Shown here: in pieces, positions 60,536 to 64,000 of the stretch
How positions within the stretch are numbered: the first letter of the stretch is position 1
How the letters are laid out: each line of letters starts with the position of its first letter
Source: Beaufortia kweichowensis
Taxonomy: Eukaryota > Chordata > Actinopteri > Cypriniformes > Gastromyzontidae
Assembly: GCA_019155185.1 (NCBI GenBank)
Contig: CM032795.1
Coordinates: 20,501,795-20,565,794 of the forward strand
Direction of reading: 5' to 3'
Length of the DNA: 64,000 bases
Made by a program: the position numbers and the translations under genes
Notes under the pieces: model-generated
What the model was told of the DNA's origin: nothing
The model's database searches: none
Seen by the model: the letters and a program-made list of their open reading frames with translations, nothing else

Positions 60536-61559
60536 ACATTAATCTCTAATAATAATGACGTCACTTGTTCAGTTCAGAAATATCCAAAGACAGACACTGG
60601 AAAACCCCTCAAAACAGATTGTACTGTAATCTCTCCTATTCAATCATGTGAAAATGTCTATAAGATACTGAAAGTGAATAAATATCCCCACAAGGTCTGA
60701 GAGGAAACTGCGAATAGAGTCGCTTTCTAACTCTATTTTATTTTAATATAATATGAAAACAGCACTCTCAATTGATTTTTCATGCCACTTTGCTAAGCTG
60801 TTGTTCATCGTGAGCGCTTAATAGTATAAATAACTGTAGTTTAGATGGTAATACAATGTAAATCACCCGATTAGAAAGACAAACTAGTAAAACACGATTT
60901 GGCAAAGACAAAAACAATAAGTCAATTTAAATTGAGAGGTGCATAAAAACACATCTTAAATGTATTGAATTGAGGTGTGTTTCACATGTGTGACATGATA
61001 CAATACTGATTTAAGATGTGAATGAATGAATCAATTAAATAATGAATGAACGAAACATAGAGGCACCGGAGGAGGATTAAAAAAATATTTCAGCTACATC
61101 ATTAATGAAAAATCACTGATTATAGCTTTTATAAAAACATATTTTTGTGAAAAGTTTGCTTGTGCAATCATTCTGTAAAATAAATGCCACTTGGTTAAAT
61201 TGTTTCTCATGCAGCGTCATTCATAAGTGTTTACCTTAAAGTGTCACATATTGACATTTAAAAAATGTACCTGGAGAAGACTGAACTTTTAAAGCTTGAA
61301 ATAAAAAAGCATCCATCTTTTATAAGACAACAGCTTAGGAGATTGTAAATCTATAATTAGTGAATATGTCAGTTAGCTCAGCCAACAAGAGCTCAGTTTA
61401 ATATGATTGTTTTTTTTTGCTCTGGAGAGCAGCGAGGTGTGAGGTGTCATAAGCACCAAAAATTAACATCACAAATTCACTTTAGTATCCCCCCAATGAC
61501 CAACCATCCCCATTTCATAAGGCCTTACACTTGTGTTCAAGTGCTTTCAAGATTCCCAT

Positions 61560-61724
<165 letters not shown>

Positions 61725-61739
61725 GTGTGATTTCTAAAT

Positions 61740-61960
61740 GATACACCACGCTCCCCTGATGACTGGTATTGCCTCTCTGTTGGACGTTGAATGGGCCCGT
61801 GCTGCGTCCTCAACGAGCTTTACGCATCTTAAAAGCATCTTTAAGCCATTATTTAAACAAAGCAATCTGCTCAGATCTCACTTTACTGAACACCGCCACG
61901 GCAGGGGATGTGGGTTTGAGAAAATACAGGCGCTCCGGGGAACTCTCTGAACCTAAAATA
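61740..61960. promoter_or_regulatory. Candidate conserved non-coding element
   Basis: Repeat-free, CpG-containing stretch with gaatgggcccgtgctgcgtc and gccattatttaaacaaagc; both plus-strand frames here lack protein resemblance. Weak, composition only. Confidence 0.25.
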
Positions 61961-63193
61961 AGTACAGAGCCAATGAAGGAATGAGAGAGAGAAAGAATGA
62001 CAACAAATGACATTGTGTTTGATCACTCGTGTTTGGTATCTGTTCGCACAACTGCAACACACTCATGGCATTGAAGAAAACAGAAGTTAAAGTTAAGAAA
62101 ACTATGATGCTTGAAATACTGGAGGCTGTGTGATATAATTCACCTGCTGAACAATATGGCAGGATTAATTCCCTTGGCTTTTTCTAACCCATTATTACAA
62201 TTATACAAGAAGGCAAGATGGGGCTTTGCTGCCATCTTTTGGTCGATTTTGCTATGACATTTACAGGAAAGCCACATTCATTTCACATGTGCAAAAAATA
62301 CATGGAACATGGCAATATTTTTGCTGTGTGATTATGTGAAAACCAGGAAATTCTTGTGGTTTTCTGATATGATATGATAAGTGATATGACACATTTTTGT
62401 AAAATGTCTTAAAATGTCTCACAAAAATGAGAAAAATACCTATATAAAAATGAACTGTTTACGGCACTCTATACTTATTAAATATTATTAAACACTATAA
62501 ATCATAAGCACAAAACGTTGAGGTAAGAAGTAGAGAATTTTCTCCAAAACTAGTTTAGATAATTGTTCTAGAAAAGTGTTCAAATGTTTATTTCTGATTG
62601 GTAGACTTCGCTCGAGGATTTTGCATAGTGTACTATATCACCAGCCATTATGCAAATAAACAATCACACCAGCCGGCTTCTACAGACACACCACTGCATG
62701 ACAACCTTTGACCTCTGACCTCTTGAAATTTGCTAAAAAAAAAGTTCAGTGGTATCCAGTTATTAACTTGCCATGTTATGCATGGCATCTAAAAGAGTGA
62801 TTGGACAAACCAAGACTAAACTTAACAGCAGACTGAATTAGAAGCTAAAAGCATCCCACATGCTGCCGTCTTTCATACTTTGAGGTAGAGAACAAACAAT
62901 GCTGAAAAGAGTTTTATAATAGTTACTTAACATGGTTATGAAACTATCACAGTACTACACTGACCCCATGTGGCAAAACTAAAGAACTGATTATGGTCCG
63001 ACTTACCACATACCATATGGGCTGTATAAACACACAACTATGATTTTTTTTCCTATTTAAAGTTTAAAAAAACATTAAAACCCATAATATTAAAAATAAG
63101 CAAAATATAATATAATTTAATATTATTAATAAGCAAAAAACAATATTAATAAGACAAACATATAATAATCATTAAATAATAATCTTGTACAAG

Positions 63194-63475
63194 TAATGGC
63201 CAAAAGTGATGTCTTATTTTTTCAATTTTACCATGCCTTTTTTTTTTTCCAACTGTTGTTTTTTCTCTGTAAAGCTGTACTTATATAACAAAATTATTGA
63301 CTCGATAACCTTTATAAATGTGATGTGCGTAATTTTTGTCTTTAATGTCTCATCAAAGCTTGCAATTCAAACACAACTAACACACAAACAAAATCTTCAA
63401 TACATGTTTTAAAATATTTTTTTAATAAAAGGAAGATGTCAATTTTACAAAGTTGGACATCACTTTTGGCCACTA
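63194..63475. mobile_element. TA-flanked MITE with TGGCCAAAAGTGATGTC ends
   Basis: Perfect 17-bp inverted repeats: tggccaaaagtgatgtc at 63197-63213 and gacatcacttttggcca at 63456-63472, each next to TA. About 280 bp, AT-rich, non-coding. Tc1/mariner-like target site. Confidence 0.8.
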
Positions 63476-63670
63476 TGGTTTTGGCAGTTTAATTTAAAAT
63501 TTAGCTTCTTTTAATAGTACTGATGACACATGACAACGTAATGAGGTCGTGTGACAATAACATTGCATTTAAAATGTGTATCATGAGATAATGCACACTG
63601 TTGTCCTTGCTTTTTTTAAATATGCAGTGTCCGTGCAAGTTACAGTACAATAACTTAGAAACATGACGCT

Positions 63671-63745
63671 TTCTGTAAAGCTCTGAAACAATATGCATTG
63701 TAAAAAAGCGCTATACAGATAAATGTGAATTAAATTCAATTGAAT
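63671..63745 (+). mobile_element. L2-like LINE 3' tail
   Basis: ctgtaaagctctgaaacaat, gcattgtaaaaaagcgctat, acagataaatgtgaattaaa and ttcaattgaat form the typical 3' end of fish L2/CR1-related elements. Confidence 0.6.
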
Positions 63746-64000
63746 GGTGGGCCTTTAAATATTGTTGTGGACAATGGGGGGCTTGAAGTCAAAAAGGTAG
63801 AGATGCACTACTTTAAACCATCCCTGATAAACAGAAATCATGTGCAGTGTTGTGGTGACCTCTACTGGACGTTCTTTGGTACTACAAGACGGGATCTTTA
63901 AACATTTTTTATGCTGTGTTTGTCAAACTGGGTGAATAGAAATTTAGAAAATTATTTATTATAAATTCTGTGTAATCAAATATCAAAGAAATAAACCACA

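Overview
This is nuclear DNA from a ray-finned fish, most likely a cypriniform (zebrafish/carp/loach group). Spliced genes with GT-AG introns, an intact V-SINE-like retroposon, many TTAA-flanked ANGEL-like MITEs and very long (GA)n microsatellites point that way. The species cannot be fixed from sequence alone. No bacterial features, CRISPR arrays or rRNA/tRNA genes were seen.

Two genes were found, both on the minus strand. (1) Positions 1-508 hold the first coding exon of neuronal nitric oxide synthase (nos1): start codon at 481..479, then the PDZ domain and beta-finger, running off the left edge. A GC/CpG-rich block at about 2169-2400 with a perfect splice donor is the likely 5' UTR exon and promoter. 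(2) From 55810 down to 19333 lie 16 coding exons of kinase suppressor of Ras 2 (ksr2). I reconstructed them by matching splice sites and codon phase at every junction. They encode 791 residues to the stop codon: the proline/serine-rich CA2-like region, C1 zinc finger, Ser/Thr-rich segment with a FIFP ERK-docking motif, and the pseudokinase domain. The N-terminal coiled-coil/SAM exons were not found and should lie beyond 64000. The nos1-ksr2 adjacency matches human 12q24, which supports both identities. Protein comparisons are from memory.

Layout: 1-508 nos1 exon 2; 509-2168 nos1 intron; 2169-2400 promoter/5' UTR exon; 2400-11044 intergenic, with a recent 1.25-kb tandem duplication, MITEs and a retroposon with a perfect 15-bp target-site duplication; 11045-19332 either the long ksr2 3' UTR or intergenic, with possible poly(A) signals at 17389 and 11045; 19333-55810 ksr2 exons; 55811-64000 5' intron of ksr2.

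The two proteins are linked by synteny, not by a shared pathway. Ksr2 scaffolds RAF-MEK-ERK signalling. Nos1 makes NO and is tethered through its PDZ domain.

I did not find an undescribed biological system. The observations most worth checking are two phase-preserving cassette microexons in ksr2 (18 nt beside the 14-3-3 site, 36 nt before the first exon in this window), a NAGNAG acceptor fused to a 144-bp (CT)n tract, and the fact that every long GA/CT tract inside ksr2 has its pyrimidine strand on the sense side. Others are the duplication breakpoint inside a MITE and several repeat-free, homeobox-motif-rich intronic blocks that look like conserved enhancers.
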